DNA from: Pseudomonadota bacterium
GTDB taxonomy: Bacteria; Pseudomonadota; Gammaproteobacteria; Burkholderiales; Thiobacillaceae
Assembly: GCA_021802555.1 (NCBI GenBank)
Contig: JAJZRU010000005.1
Coordinates: 1 to 64,000 of the forward strand
Length of the DNA: 64,000 bases
Direction: 5' to 3'
The notes under the pieces are model-generated. The model worked only from the letters and a program-made list of their open reading frames with translations, did no database searches and had not been told where the DNA came from. Positions 25,137 to 35,256 of the stretch are shown here, in pieces (positions within the stretch are counted from its first letter, which is position 1; every line of letters begins with the position of its first letter). Both the position numbers and the translations under genes were made by a program.

Positions 25137-25552
25137 GCGGCTGGGCTTATGCCTTGACCCCATTGGCCGCCTGGCTTGCGGCTGGCGGGCTCAAATTCGC
25201 CGTCAACAGCCTGCGCGCACGCCGGCTGGCCTTCGATCTGATCGGCTATGGCGGCATGCCCAGCAATCACAGCGCCATCGTCAGCAGCATGGCGGCGCTC
25301 ATTGCAATCCGTGAGGGCGTCGGCTCCGCCGCGTTCGGTGTGGCGCTGACGCTGGCCTTCGTCGTCATGATGGACGCCAATGGCCTGCGCCGCCAGGTGG
25401 GCAGGCAGGCCGAGCGCATCAATCGCGCGTCGCCTCCGCGGGCGGGCGAACGGCCGCTGCGCGAGCGCATGGGGCATACGCGCCCGGAAATCGCCGCCGG
25501 CATCCTGACGGGCCTGGCGGTGGCTTGGGCCGTCAATGCCCTCTGGCCTTGA
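25133..25552 (+). CDS. Divergent PAP2-family (DUF212) membrane phosphatase
   Basis: A 139-residue membrane protein with conserved GGMPSNHSAIVSSMAALIAI near residue 42 and a later MDANGLRRQVGRQAERIN segment and RMGHTRPEI, the signature of the divergent PAP2/DUF212 family. In mycobacteria a PAP2 protein beside the DPPR synthase is the proposed decaprenylphosphoryl-phosphoribose phosphatase. Translational coupling here (GTGA overlap) supports the same step. Catalysis in the DUF212 branch is not established to my knowledge. Confidence 0.75.
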   Translation: MSGWAYALTPLAAWLAAGGLKFAVNSLRARRLAFDLIGYGGMPSNHSAIVSSMAALIAIREGVGSAAFGVALTLAFVVMMDANGLRRQVGRQAERINRASPPRAGERPLRERMGHTRPEIAAGILTGLAVAWAVNALWP

Positions 25553-25736
25553 GGCTGGCCGTCAGACGGTACAGCGTGCCGCAATAGGGGCAGAGGATCT
25601 CGCCCTTCGCCTCGATGGGCAGAAATACTCGCGGATGGTCGCTGAAGCCGGCCTTGCGTCCGGTGGGGCAGTGCAGCGGAAGATCCTCGGCGTCCACCTC
25701 CACCACGCGGCGGCCTTGCTCGATCAGATCGCGCAT
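25533..25736 (-). CDS. CHCC-type zinc-finger protein
   Basis: A 67-residue protein with the zf-CHCC pattern: C-x8-H-x14-C-x2-C (LHCPTG...DHPRVFLPI...ILCPYCGTLY), related to the C-terminal zinc site of mitochondrial NDUFS6. It probably binds one zinc ion; its bacterial role is unknown. It lies directly downstream of ilvE with one base between, and its 3' end overlaps the convergent phosphatase gene by 20 bases. Confidence 0.85.
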   Translation of the reverse strand: MRDLIEQGRRVVEVDAEDLPLHCPTGRKAGFSDHPRVFLPIEAKGEILCPYCGTLYRLTASLKARGH

Positions 25737-25737
25737 G

Positions 25738-26658
25738 TCAGACGAGGGTCAGCCAGCCTTCGTGCGCCGGGCTGCGGCCGTGCACGCAGTCGAAGTACAT
25801 GGCCTGGAGCCGCTCGGTGATGGGGCCGCGCCGGCCCGATCCTATGGTGCGGTTGTCCAGTTCCCGGATGGGCGTCACTTCGGCGGCCGAGCCGGTGAAG
25901 AAGGCCTCGTCGGCGACGTAGACCTCGTCGCGCGTGATGCGTTTTTCGATCACCGGCAGGCCCAGCTGCCCGGCCAGTTGGATGATGGTGTCGCGCGTGA
26001 TGCCCTCCAGCGCGGCCGTGAGGTCGGGCGTATAAAGCTTGCCGTTGCGCACGACGAAGATGTTTTCGCCCGAGCCTTCGGCGACGAAGCCGTCCACGTC
26101 CAGCAGCAGGGCTTCCTGGTAGCCGTCCATCTCCGCCTCGCGGTGGGCGAGGATGGAATTCATGTAGTTGGCGTTGGCCTTGGCCTTGCACATGGCGACG
26201 TTGACGTGGTGGCGCGAGAAGGACGAGGTCTTGACGCGGATGCCCTGCTCCAGCGCTTCCTTGCCCATGTAGGCGCCCCAGGCCCAGGCGGCGACGATGA
26301 CGTGCACCGAGAGGGTCTTGGCCGAAATGCCCATCGCCTCCGGGCCGTAGAAGGCCATGGGCCGGATATAGCCGGATTCGAGTTTGTTTTCCCGCACCGC
26401 GGCCTTCTGCGCCTCGTTGAGCGCCGCCTTGTCGAAAGGCAGCTTCATGCCCAGGATGTGGGCGGAGCGGAACAGGCGGTCGGTGTGATCCTGCAGGCGG
26501 AAGATGGCGGTGCCGCGATCGGTCCGGTAGGCGCGCACCCCTTCGAAGACGCCCATGCCGTAGTGCAGGGTGTGGGTCAGAACGTGGGTGGTGGCCTCGC
26601 GCCAGGGCACGAGTTTGCCGTCATACCAGATCACGCCGTCGCGATCGGCCATGGACAT
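25738..26658 (-). CDS. ilvE: Branched-chain amino acid aminotransferase
   Basis: Pyridoxal-phosphate enzyme for the last step of valine, leucine and isoleucine synthesis. The 306-residue class IV aminotransferase shows LHYGMGVFEGVRAYRTDRG near residue 30, RPMAFYGPEAMGI near residue 105, the PLP lysine region VKTSSFSRHHVN...CKAKANANYMNSILA near residue 155, and GSGENIFVVRNGKLYTP near residue 200. The start at 26658 has GGGAG upstream; a 34-residue upstream extension was rejected. Confidence 0.96.
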   Translation of the reverse strand: MSMADRDGVIWYDGKLVPWREATTHVLTHTLHYGMGVFEGVRAYRTDRGTAIFRLQDHTDRLFRSAHILGMKLPFDKAALNEAQKAAVRENKLESGYIRPMAFYGPEAMGISAKTLSVHVIVAAWAWGAYMGKEALEQGIRVKTSSFSRHHVNVAMCKAKANANYMNSILAHREAEMDGYQEALLLDVDGFVAEGSGENIFVVRNGKLYTPDLTAALEGITRDTIIQLAGQLGLPVIEKRITRDEVYVADEAFFTGSAAEVTPIRELDNRTIGSGRRGPITERLQAMYFDCVHGRSPAHEGWLTLV

Positions 26659-26758
26659 GGTGAAAACTCCCGGGCTGGAAAAGCAAAAATTGTAACCGAA
26701 GCGGCTGCTTCCACGGCGGGGGACGACGCGGCTACACTTGCAATTTTTGCGCTGCGCC

Positions 26759-27631
26759 ATGAAATTTATTGATCCGAAACGAGCGAAGCCGACTGTCCGG
26801 CAGTGGTTTGCCTGGCCACAGCGTTTCTACCCCCTTGACCCGTTTCGGATCAATAACATTGAACCTCGGCGGTTGTTGAGGAAAATTCGAGTTCTTGAAT
26901 TTTCCTTCAATAACCGGTCTGTCCTGTTGGGCCTGACGCTCGTGCTGGCCTCTGCGCTGGCGCGAGCGGCGGATTTCGATTACTACGTGCTGTCCCTTTC
27001 GCTGGCGCCTGCGTTCTGCGAGATGAAGGCGCACGACTATCGGCCGCCCCGACAGTGCGCCGCGCTCACGGCGGCTTCCTTCCGCGCCACGCCCCTCACG
27101 CTGCACGGCCTGTGGCCGGACCGGCGCGACGGCCGGCACCCGGATTGCGCGCCGGGCTGGGTGCGCGGCGGCTTCTGCCGTATGGCGCCGGTGCCGCTTT
27201 CGGCGCTGCTTGCGCGCGAGCTCGACCGCTTCATGCCCGGCCGCGCCGATTGCCTGGATCGCCACGAATGGGCCAAGCACGGTGCCTGCACCGGGCTTTC
27301 CGCCGAAACCTATTTCGCCGACGCGGCGCGCCTGACCGCGCGCGCCGATCGCGCGCTGGGGCCCACCATTGCCGCTTATGCGGGGCAGACCATCCCCCTG
27401 GAAACCTTGCGCGCCGCGCTCGATAAAGCCGATCCCGCGCTGCGCGCGGCGACCCAGTTCGATTGCCGCACGCCGCGCGGCTACGGGCGGCTATCCATGC
27501 TTACCGAGGTGCGCATTTATTTCACGCGCGGCGCCGACGGCCAGCCGGGGAATCCCCTGCCGCTGCGCGCTCTCGGGCGTGATTTCAACTCGGGCTGCCG
27601 CGCGGGGCGGGCGTACGTCGATCTGCCCTGA
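26759..27631 (+). CDS. Secreted ribonuclease T2
   Basis: Endoribonuclease of the T2 family, expected in the periplasm. Both catalytic blocks are present: CAS-1 LTLHGLWPD and CAS-2 HEWAKHGACT, each with the active-site histidine, plus cysteines for the family disulfides. The frame is open from 26738. The ATG at 26759 is used here, but a signal peptide core (SVLLGLTLVLASALARA) lies about 60 residues further in. The upstream coding would include two inverted repeats, so the true start may be a TTG or GTG near 26930. E. coli RNase I is the closest role model. Confidence 0.88.
   Translation: MKFIDPKRAKPTVRQWFAWPQRFYPLDPFRINNIEPRRLLRKIRVLEFSFNNRSVLLGLTLVLASALARAADFDYYVLSLSLAPAFCEMKAHDYRPPRQCAALTAASFRATPLTLHGLWPDRRDGRHPDCAPGWVRGGFCRMAPVPLSALLARELDRFMPGRADCLDRHEWAKHGACTGLSAETYFADAARLTARADRALGPTIAAYAGQTIPLETLRAALDKADPALRAATQFDCRTPRGYGRLSMLTEVRIYFTRGADGQPGNPLPLRALGRDFNSGCRAGRAYVDLP
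26766..26856. repeat. Perfect 16-bp inverted repeat upstream of RNase T2
   Basis: TTATTGATCCGAAACG at 26766-26781 is matched exactly by its reverse complement at 26841-26856, enclosing 59 bases. A second hairpin follows at 26872-26914. The arrangement looks like a small palindromic or miniature element, or a long-range mRNA stem. Confidence 0.8.
26872..26914. repeat. Long near-perfect hairpin before the RNase T2 signal peptide
   Basis: The core GGAAAATTC (26880-26888) and GAATTTTCC (26897-26905) pair perfectly around an 8-base loop. The stem extends outward through GTTGTTGA / TTCAATAAC with one bulge and one wobble, giving about 17 pairs. Confidence 0.75.
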
Positions 27632-27634
27632 GCG

Positions 27635-28600
27635 TCACGCGCCTACCAGATCCAGGTCTGCGAGGATTTGCCTGGCGCGGTGCACGTAAGTGTGCTGCGC
27701 CAGCACGCGGGCGCGCCCTGCCTCGCCGATGCGGCGCGCATACGCTTCGTCGGTGAGCACGCGCTGGCATAAATCGTCGAGTTCGTCGGGGGACTTCCAG
27801 ACCAGGATTTCGCGCCCCGGCTCGAAGCACAGGGCGACATCGCCGGGGTCGTCGTTCAGTACCGGCGTGCCGCAAGCCAGTGCCTCGAAGCTGCGCTGGT
27901 TGAGTCCGCGCACGATGTTGTGCTCGTGGCGGATGTTGAGCGCGGCCTGGTGCCGGGCATAAAGCCCCGCGGCGCGCTCCAGGGGGATGCGCCCGGCGTG
28001 CACCCGCTGCGGGGCGGCGCCGGGGCGCCAGTGGCGCCCGTACAGGTCGATGGGGCAGGTGAGTTCGTCCACGATTGCCTGCCGTTGTGCGGTGACGTTG
28101 GCGACGAATACCAGTCGGGGTATGCGCGGCCAGGGGCCTGGGCGAAACAAATTGACATCGGCGGCATGGGGCAGGAAAACGCCGTTGGCGGGGAAGCCGT
28201 ATTCTTCGGCCAGATCCAGGAAGCCGGAATCGGCGTGGAACAGCCGATCAAAGAGCGCGGCGGCTGCGGCCTGGCGGTCGCCGAAGCGGTCGCCGACCAT
28301 GCCGATGATCAATGATTTCGCTGTCGTTTCCCGTGCAGCTTGAACCAGGCGTATCGATATTTGCAGGGGGTAAAAAATGATTACCGCCTGCGGACGCCAA
28401 AGCTCTATTTCACGCCGCAGAGCCGCTGCCTGGCGGTCCAATGCCGCTTCCAACCCCAGCTTGTGCTGCAGCCTCCAAAGCAGCGGGCCGCGGTTCAAGG
28501 CGAAGGTACGGGTTTCCCAGCCCAGCTCCCGGAACCCGGCAGCCAGGCCGGCAGACCATAGGATGACGCCGCTTTGCTTGTCGACGAAAAGGGCTTTCAT
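27635..28600 (-). CDS. Family 1-type glycosyltransferase (CgeB-like)
   Basis: A 321-residue glycosyltransferase with a GT-B-like layout. The C-terminal half has the sugar-nucleotide binding segment LNIRHEHNIVRGLNQRSFEALACGTPVLND (about residues 215-245) and HTYVHRARQIL near the end, resembling CgeB/DUF3880-type transferases. The start at 28600 (MKALFVDKQSG) excludes a 19-residue non-conserved extension. It is downstream of an O-antigen ligase gene (28-base gap), suggesting a role in surface polysaccharide. Donor and acceptor are unknown. Confidence 0.8.
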   Translation of the reverse strand: MKALFVDKQSGVILWSAGLAAGFRELGWETRTFALNRGPLLWRLQHKLGLEAALDRQAAALRREIELWRPQAVIIFYPLQISIRLVQAARETTAKSLIIGMVGDRFGDRQAAAAALFDRLFHADSGFLDLAEEYGFPANGVFLPHAADVNLFRPGPWPRIPRLVFVANVTAQRQAIVDELTCPIDLYGRHWRPGAAPQRVHAGRIPLERAAGLYARHQAALNIRHEHNIVRGLNQRSFEALACGTPVLNDDPGDVALCFEPGREILVWKSPDELDDLCQRVLTDEAYARRIGEAGRARVLAQHTYVHRARQILADLDLVGA

Positions 28601-28628
28601 CGACCTGCTCGCATAAATGGATGCGGCC

Positions 28629-29855
28629 TCAGTCCGTTCTCGCCATATAGGCGACATACATCGCCGTCACCCACCAGATAAGCAGGGAATAGCCGGCCGA
28701 GTAGATGGCCATGGTGGTGTTGATGGGGAAATAGAGCGCCAGCAGGCCGAAGCCGAAAGCGATCAGCCCCCCTCGCCGTGCGTCGGCCGGCTGTTGTCTG
28801 CCTGCGCGCCATAAAAGGGCGAGGGCGGCCACCAGGCCGGCGAGGCCGAGGAAGCCGGACTCCACCGTGACTTCGAGATAAAGCTGATGCGGATGGGTCG
28901 GGTCCTGGCCCCGCGCCACCCAGAAGTCGCCGGGTGCGGCGTAGCGGTAGTAGGCATAGCGGAAGCCGCGCGGCCCCACGCCCATGGGGTTGGCTTCGAT
29001 CATGTTGATGGCGGTGCGCCAGATCGGCAGGCGCTCGGCAGAGGCTTCATCGATGCCGCGGTAGTCAAGCTGGAAGAGCGGCAAGGTGGCATTGACGCGC
29101 TCGGCGAACTTGGGCGCATAGTGATAGGCCACCACACCGCTCAACCCGGCAGCCACGATCATGGCCGCAGCCAGGCCTAGTGCCCTGGCCCGGCTGTGGC
29201 GCAGATACATGAACCAGTAGGCGGCCAGTACGATGCCGTACATGATCCAGCCGGCACGGCTGCCGCCCAGCAGCACGGCGCCGGTGAGCAGCACGAAGCT
29301 CACGCCCAGCAGCCAGCGCGGCCAATGCAGGCGGGCGTATTCCAGCAGGATGGGCGCGAGTATGGGCAGGAAAACGCCATAAGCGAGGCCCTTGATGAAA
29401 GGCCCGGTGACGCGGCTGGGATAGACGTGGCCCAGCAGATCGCGCCCGAACGCGGCCTGGATGAGGCCGTCCACCACCCAGAAGGCGACGAGGTAAGCGC
29501 AGATCCTGAAAGCGAGCTTGCGCACCTGCTCGTCCTGCAGGGCGTAGATGATGAAGAGCCCGGCCAGGTAGAGCCGCGGATAGGTCAGCACCGTGTTGAG
29601 GGCGCGCGGCAATTCGACGGCGTGCAGCAGTGCCAGCGTCATGGGCACGATGAACAGCAGGAACACGATGCTGAAGAGCCGCGCGTTGCCGCTCCACACG
29701 AAGGCCTTGCCCTGGCGCATCCAGAGGCCGGCGGCCCAGAGCGTCATGATGCCCATGGGCAGTTCCGACATGCGCCCGATGGGCATCAGCAGCAGCGGGC
29801 CGGCGACGAGCCAGGCGCGGAACACCGGGGAGGCGGCAAGTGACCGAAAATTCAT
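28629..29855 (-). CDS. O-antigen ligase/Wzy-family membrane protein
   Basis: A 408-residue polytopic inner-membrane protein with 10 to 12 hydrophobic helices. It has the Wzy_C ligase signature in its large periplasmic loop (PMGVGPRGFRYAYYR ... DPTHPHQLYLEVTVESGFLGLAGL, about residues 290-350); the H-x2-xLYLE pattern is typical of WaaL and related oligosaccharyl ligases. It could ligate O-antigen, polymerise a glycan or glycosylate pilin; sequence alone does not decide. It lies between glnE and a glycosyltransferase gene on the same strand. Confidence 0.85.
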   Translation of the reverse strand: MNFRSLAASPVFRAWLVAGPLLLMPIGRMSELPMGIMTLWAAGLWMRQGKAFVWSGNARLFSIVFLLFIVPMTLALLHAVELPRALNTVLTYPRLYLAGLFIIYALQDEQVRKLAFRICAYLVAFWVVDGLIQAAFGRDLLGHVYPSRVTGPFIKGLAYGVFLPILAPILLEYARLHWPRWLLGVSFVLLTGAVLLGGSRAGWIMYGIVLAAYWFMYLRHSRARALGLAAAMIVAAGLSGVVAYHYAPKFAERVNATLPLFQLDYRGIDEASAERLPIWRTAINMIEANPMGVGPRGFRYAYYRYAAPGDFWVARGQDPTHPHQLYLEVTVESGFLGLAGLVAALALLWRAGRQQPADARRGGLIAFGFGLLALYFPINTTMAIYSAGYSLLIWWVTAMYVAYMARTD

Positions 29856-29910
29856 TTGGGAAGAGATCGAGACAAAAACCTACGCATCTTAACCCGGCGG
29901 AGGAATGGAG

Positions 29911-32592
29911 TCAGTCTTGGCTTGGACCAAATAGCCAGCTCCACAGCGTTGCCACGCGGGCTTGCCACGGGGCCGCGGCGGGAGCTTCGACGCGCGCATA
30001 CGCATCGCCGCGCAGCTTGGCCGCATGCTGAAGCCGGCGCAATTCGCGGTAAGCCTGCGCAGCGGAGGCGGCGACGTCGCGCGGCAGCAGGTCGAGTTCT
30101 GCGCAGCGCCCGAGCAGGGCGATGTTGCCGACATTGTCGAGCAGCTCCGGGTGTCGGCGGGCGTGGGCCAGCACCAGATATTGCACGGCGAACTCCACAT
30201 CCACCAGGCCGCCCGGATCGTGTTTGAGGTCGAACAGGTCGCTGCGGTTGGGGTGGCCGGCGCGCATCTTCTCGCGCATGGCGAGCACGTCCGCGCGTAA
30301 TTTTTCTGCATCGCGCGGCTGGCACAGCACGCGGCGGCGCAGCGCCTCGAAGGCCTGGCCGATCGCGGCATCGCCGGCGGCAAAGCGGGCGCGCGTCAGG
30401 GCCTGGTGCTCCCAGGTCCAGGCGTGGTTGAGCTGGTAGTCCTCGAAAGCCGCAAGCGAACTCACCAGCAGGCCGGCGCCGCCGTCCGGGCGCAGGCGCA
30501 GGTCGGTTTCGTACAGCACGCCGGCGGCCGTTGCGGTGGCGAGCCAGGTGTTCAGCCGCTGGGCATAGCGGGCATAGATTTCTCCGGCGTCGGGATGGTC
30601 GTCCTCGTAGAGGAACACCAGGTCGAGATCGGAGGCGTAGCCCAGTTCCTTGCCGCCCAGTTTGCCGTAGGCGATGACGGCGAAGCGGGGGCGGGCGACA
30701 TGGCGCCCCCTGAGCCCCGCCCAGACCGGCGCCAGGCTTTCCTGCAAGACCATGTCGGCGAGCGCGGAAAGATGATCGGACAGGCGTTCCACGCTCAGCC
30801 TGCCGGCGACGTCCTGGGCCAGCAGGTGCAGGGCCTGTACCTGCTTGAAACGGCGCAGCGCGTCCATTTGCGCCTCAGTGTCGCTCGCGGTTTGTTCCAG
30901 CAGCGCACGCAGTTCCTGTGCCAACGCCGGCCAATCCGGTTCGGCATACAGCTCGCGCGGGTCAATGAGCTGATCGAGCAGCAAGGGCTGCCGCGTGACG
31001 AGTTGCGCGGCCCAGGGTCCTGCCGCCAGGATCTGCACCAGTTGGCGCAGCGCCGCGGGATATTCGGTCAGCAGGGCGAGATACGTGGCGCGCCGGGCGA
31101 TGGCCTCGATCAGATCGAGAAAGCGCAGCAGGGCGGCATCGGGTGCGGCGCTCTGCCCCGCGATTTCCAACAGCGGCGGCAGCAGCGCGTCGATGCGCCG
31201 CCGGCTTGCTTCCGGCAGAGGCTCGTAGACCTTGGCGCGGAACCACTGCAGGCGCGCGAGCAAGGCAGGACAATCATGGTAGCCTGCCCGCGCGAGCAGG
31301 GCGCTGCGCTGCGCTGCGTCGCCGTCGCGCCAGACCGCTGCCAGGGGGTGGCCGTCCTGTACGGTCTGGGGCGCTGCGAATACCTGGTCGAAGTGGCGCG
31401 TGACGTTCTGGCGGTGTTGCGCGAGGGTGTCCAGGAATGTTGGGCGCGAGGCATACCCCATGGCCGCGGCGAGTGTTTCCTGGATGTCCGCAGCTTCGGG
31501 CAGGCGCTGGGTCTGGGCGTCTTCGCGATATTGCAGGCGGTGTTCCAGGCAGCGCAGAAAATCGTAGGCGGAAGAGAGCTCGGCCACGGTGCGCTCGGGC
31601 AGCAAGCCCAGCCTGCCCAAGAGCGCCAGCACTGCCAGGGTGGGACGGATCTGCAGTTGCGGCAGCGCGCCGCCGCGGATCAGTTGGAACACCTGGGCGG
31701 TGAATTCGATTTCGCGTATGCCGCCGGGCCCCAGCTTGATGTCACCGGCCTTGTCCTTGCGCGCGACTTCGGCGCGAATCTGGGCATGCAATTCCCTGAG
31801 CGCGGCAAAGGCGTTGAAGTCGAGATATTTGCGGAATACGAAGGGCCGCACGACGGCCATCAGCTCGTCGTGCCGGCCGCCGGTGATGGGACGGGCCTTG
31901 ATCCAGGCATAGCGTTCCCAGGCGCGGCCATGCAGGGAGAGATACTCCTCCAGCATGGCGTAGCTCATGACCGGCGGCCCGCCGTCGCCCCAGGGGCGCA
32001 GGCGCAGATCGACGCGGAACACATAGCCGTCAGCGTCGGCTTCGGACAGCGCGGCCGCCAGGCGGGGCGCCAGCTTGGCGAAGAATTCGTGATGGGACAG
32101 GGGTTCCGGCCCGCCCGTCTTGCCGTCCTCCGGGTAGAGGAAAACGAGGTCGATGTCGGAGGAGACGTTGAGCTCCCCGCCCCCCAGCTTGCCCATCGCC
32201 ACCGTCACCAAGTCCATGGGCGTGCCGTCCGGGTTGCGCGGCTGGCCGTGGCGCTGGCCCAACTCGGCGCTGTGCCACGCCAGCGCGGCGCCAAGGGCGT
32301 GCTCCGCCAAGGCGGAAAAAACGCCGGTCACTTCCGCCAGATCGGCCCGGCCCGTCAGATCGCGGCCGGCCGTGGCGAGCCAGACTTCGTGCTTGAGCCG
32401 ACGCAGGGCACGGTGCAGGGCGGCGGCGTTTTCCCAAGGCCCCGCGAGCGCGGCCGCCATGCGCGCCGGCGCATAAGGCTCGGCCACCAGCTCGTCGAGC
32501 CGGGCCGCCAGATCGGGGCGGGCCGCGAGCAGCCTTGTGCCGTAGGGGGAGCAGGCTTGCAGGGCGTCCGCAGCGGATGGGAATAGGGGCAT
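29911..32592 (-). CDS. glnE: Glutamine synthetase adenylyltransferase/deadenylase
   Basis: Bifunctional regulator that adds AMP to, or removes it from, glutamine synthetase in response to PII. The 893-residue protein has two nucleotidyltransferase domains: MGKLGGGELNVSSDIDLVFLY near residue 140 and YGKLGGKELGYASDLDLVFLYED near residue 645, with a linking helical domain. I set the start at 32592 (MPLFPSAADAL). The much longer open frame upstream is the antisense of acs and was rejected. It is divergent from acs with a 51-base gap. Slightly shorter than E. coli GlnE (946). Confidence 0.95.
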   Translation of the reverse strand: MPLFPSAADALQACSPYGTRLLAARPDLAARLDELVAEPYAPARMAAALAGPWENAAALHRALRRLKHEVWLATAGRDLTGRADLAEVTGVFSALAEHALGAALAWHSAELGQRHGQPRNPDGTPMDLVTVAMGKLGGGELNVSSDIDLVFLYPEDGKTGGPEPLSHHEFFAKLAPRLAAALSEADADGYVFRVDLRLRPWGDGGPPVMSYAMLEEYLSLHGRAWERYAWIKARPITGGRHDELMAVVRPFVFRKYLDFNAFAALRELHAQIRAEVARKDKAGDIKLGPGGIREIEFTAQVFQLIRGGALPQLQIRPTLAVLALLGRLGLLPERTVAELSSAYDFLRCLEHRLQYREDAQTQRLPEAADIQETLAAAMGYASRPTFLDTLAQHRQNVTRHFDQVFAAPQTVQDGHPLAAVWRDGDAAQRSALLARAGYHDCPALLARLQWFRAKVYEPLPEASRRRIDALLPPLLEIAGQSAAPDAALLRFLDLIEAIARRATYLALLTEYPAALRQLVQILAAGPWAAQLVTRQPLLLDQLIDPRELYAEPDWPALAQELRALLEQTASDTEAQMDALRRFKQVQALHLLAQDVAGRLSVERLSDHLSALADMVLQESLAPVWAGLRGRHVARPRFAVIAYGKLGGKELGYASDLDLVFLYEDDHPDAGEIYARYAQRLNTWLATATAAGVLYETDLRLRPDGGAGLLVSSLAAFEDYQLNHAWTWEHQALTRARFAAGDAAIGQAFEALRRRVLCQPRDAEKLRADVLAMREKMRAGHPNRSDLFDLKHDPGGLVDVEFAVQYLVLAHARRHPELLDNVGNIALLGRCAELDLLPRDVAASAAQAYRELRRLQHAAKLRGDAYARVEAPAAAPWQARVATLWSWLFGPSQD

Positions 32593-32643
32593 AGCTGGAT
32601 AGAATAGCGGACACGCCATACCAACCCAAGGGAGACCCCAGCC

Positions 32644-34614
<1,971 letters not shown>

Positions 34615-34642
34615 GCACCGCCCTCCGGACGGCGCGGTCGGG

Positions 34643-34981
34643 CTACTCGCCGCGTTCGCGCCGGCGCTGCGCCAGGGCCTGGTGCATGAGCATTTCCGCT
34701 TCCAGGGCCGAGTGCTTTTGGCGGCGTTCGGCGCGGCGCGCTTCGCTCTTGAGCACGAACACGTCGATCAGGCACCACAGGGTGAGCACCACGCCGGCGG
34801 CGAAGGCGGCTTCGCCGGATTTCATCGACCAGGCGAACAATCCCAGCATGGCGAGGCCGCTCAGGTAGCTGCGCGCCATGAGGCGGTGCACGCCGACGAA
34901 ACCCAGAAAGAGCGCGAGCCAGGACAGCGTGCGCAATTCATGGGCATCGTGGTCGGAGAAATCAAACAGGCTCTGCAGCAT
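34643..34981 (-). CDS. Small membrane protein, function unknown
   Basis: A 112-residue protein with two or three hydrophobic helices, at about residues 18-38, 40-60 and 62-80. GFVGVHRLMARSYLSGLAMLGLF resembles TM2-domain proteins. A charged, glutamate/arginine-rich C-terminal helix of about 30 residues probably lies in the cytoplasm as a short coiled coil. It is convergent with acs, with a 28-base gap. I do not recognise a specific family. Confidence 0.65.
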   Translation of the reverse strand: MLQSLFDFSDHDAHELRTLSWLALFLGFVGVHRLMARSYLSGLAMLGLFAWSMKSGEAAFAAGVVLTLWCLIDVFVLKSEARRAERRQKHSALEAEMLMHQALAQRRRERGE

Positions 34982-35256
34982 GACATCCTCGCCAGCGGAA
35001 CATCGTGAGTATTTATCGGCGCGGCCGCCGGTGCCTGTAGAGACAGACGATGAACGGCCGCGGTTCCGGCTGCGTTAGTGAAGCCATGCTGAAAGCACGC
35101 GCTGGTTTTTATATTGATTTAAGCGTGCGGCCGGAATTAAGTGCGGACTCAGCAATATTTCAAGGAAGTTTCACCAAATCGCGAGGGGCGCCGTGCGTCA
35201 ATGGCGGGGCCGCGCAAGTGCGCGCGTTTTTTCTTGTCCCTACGCTGAGGAGCCTC

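Noticed and set aside
25615-26772. 385-codon plus-strand frame over ilvE
   Set aside because: Antisense shadow with composition of reversed ilvE codons.
30406-32586. 726-codon plus-strand frame within glnE
   Set aside because: Antisense shadow of glnE with biased composition and no domain.
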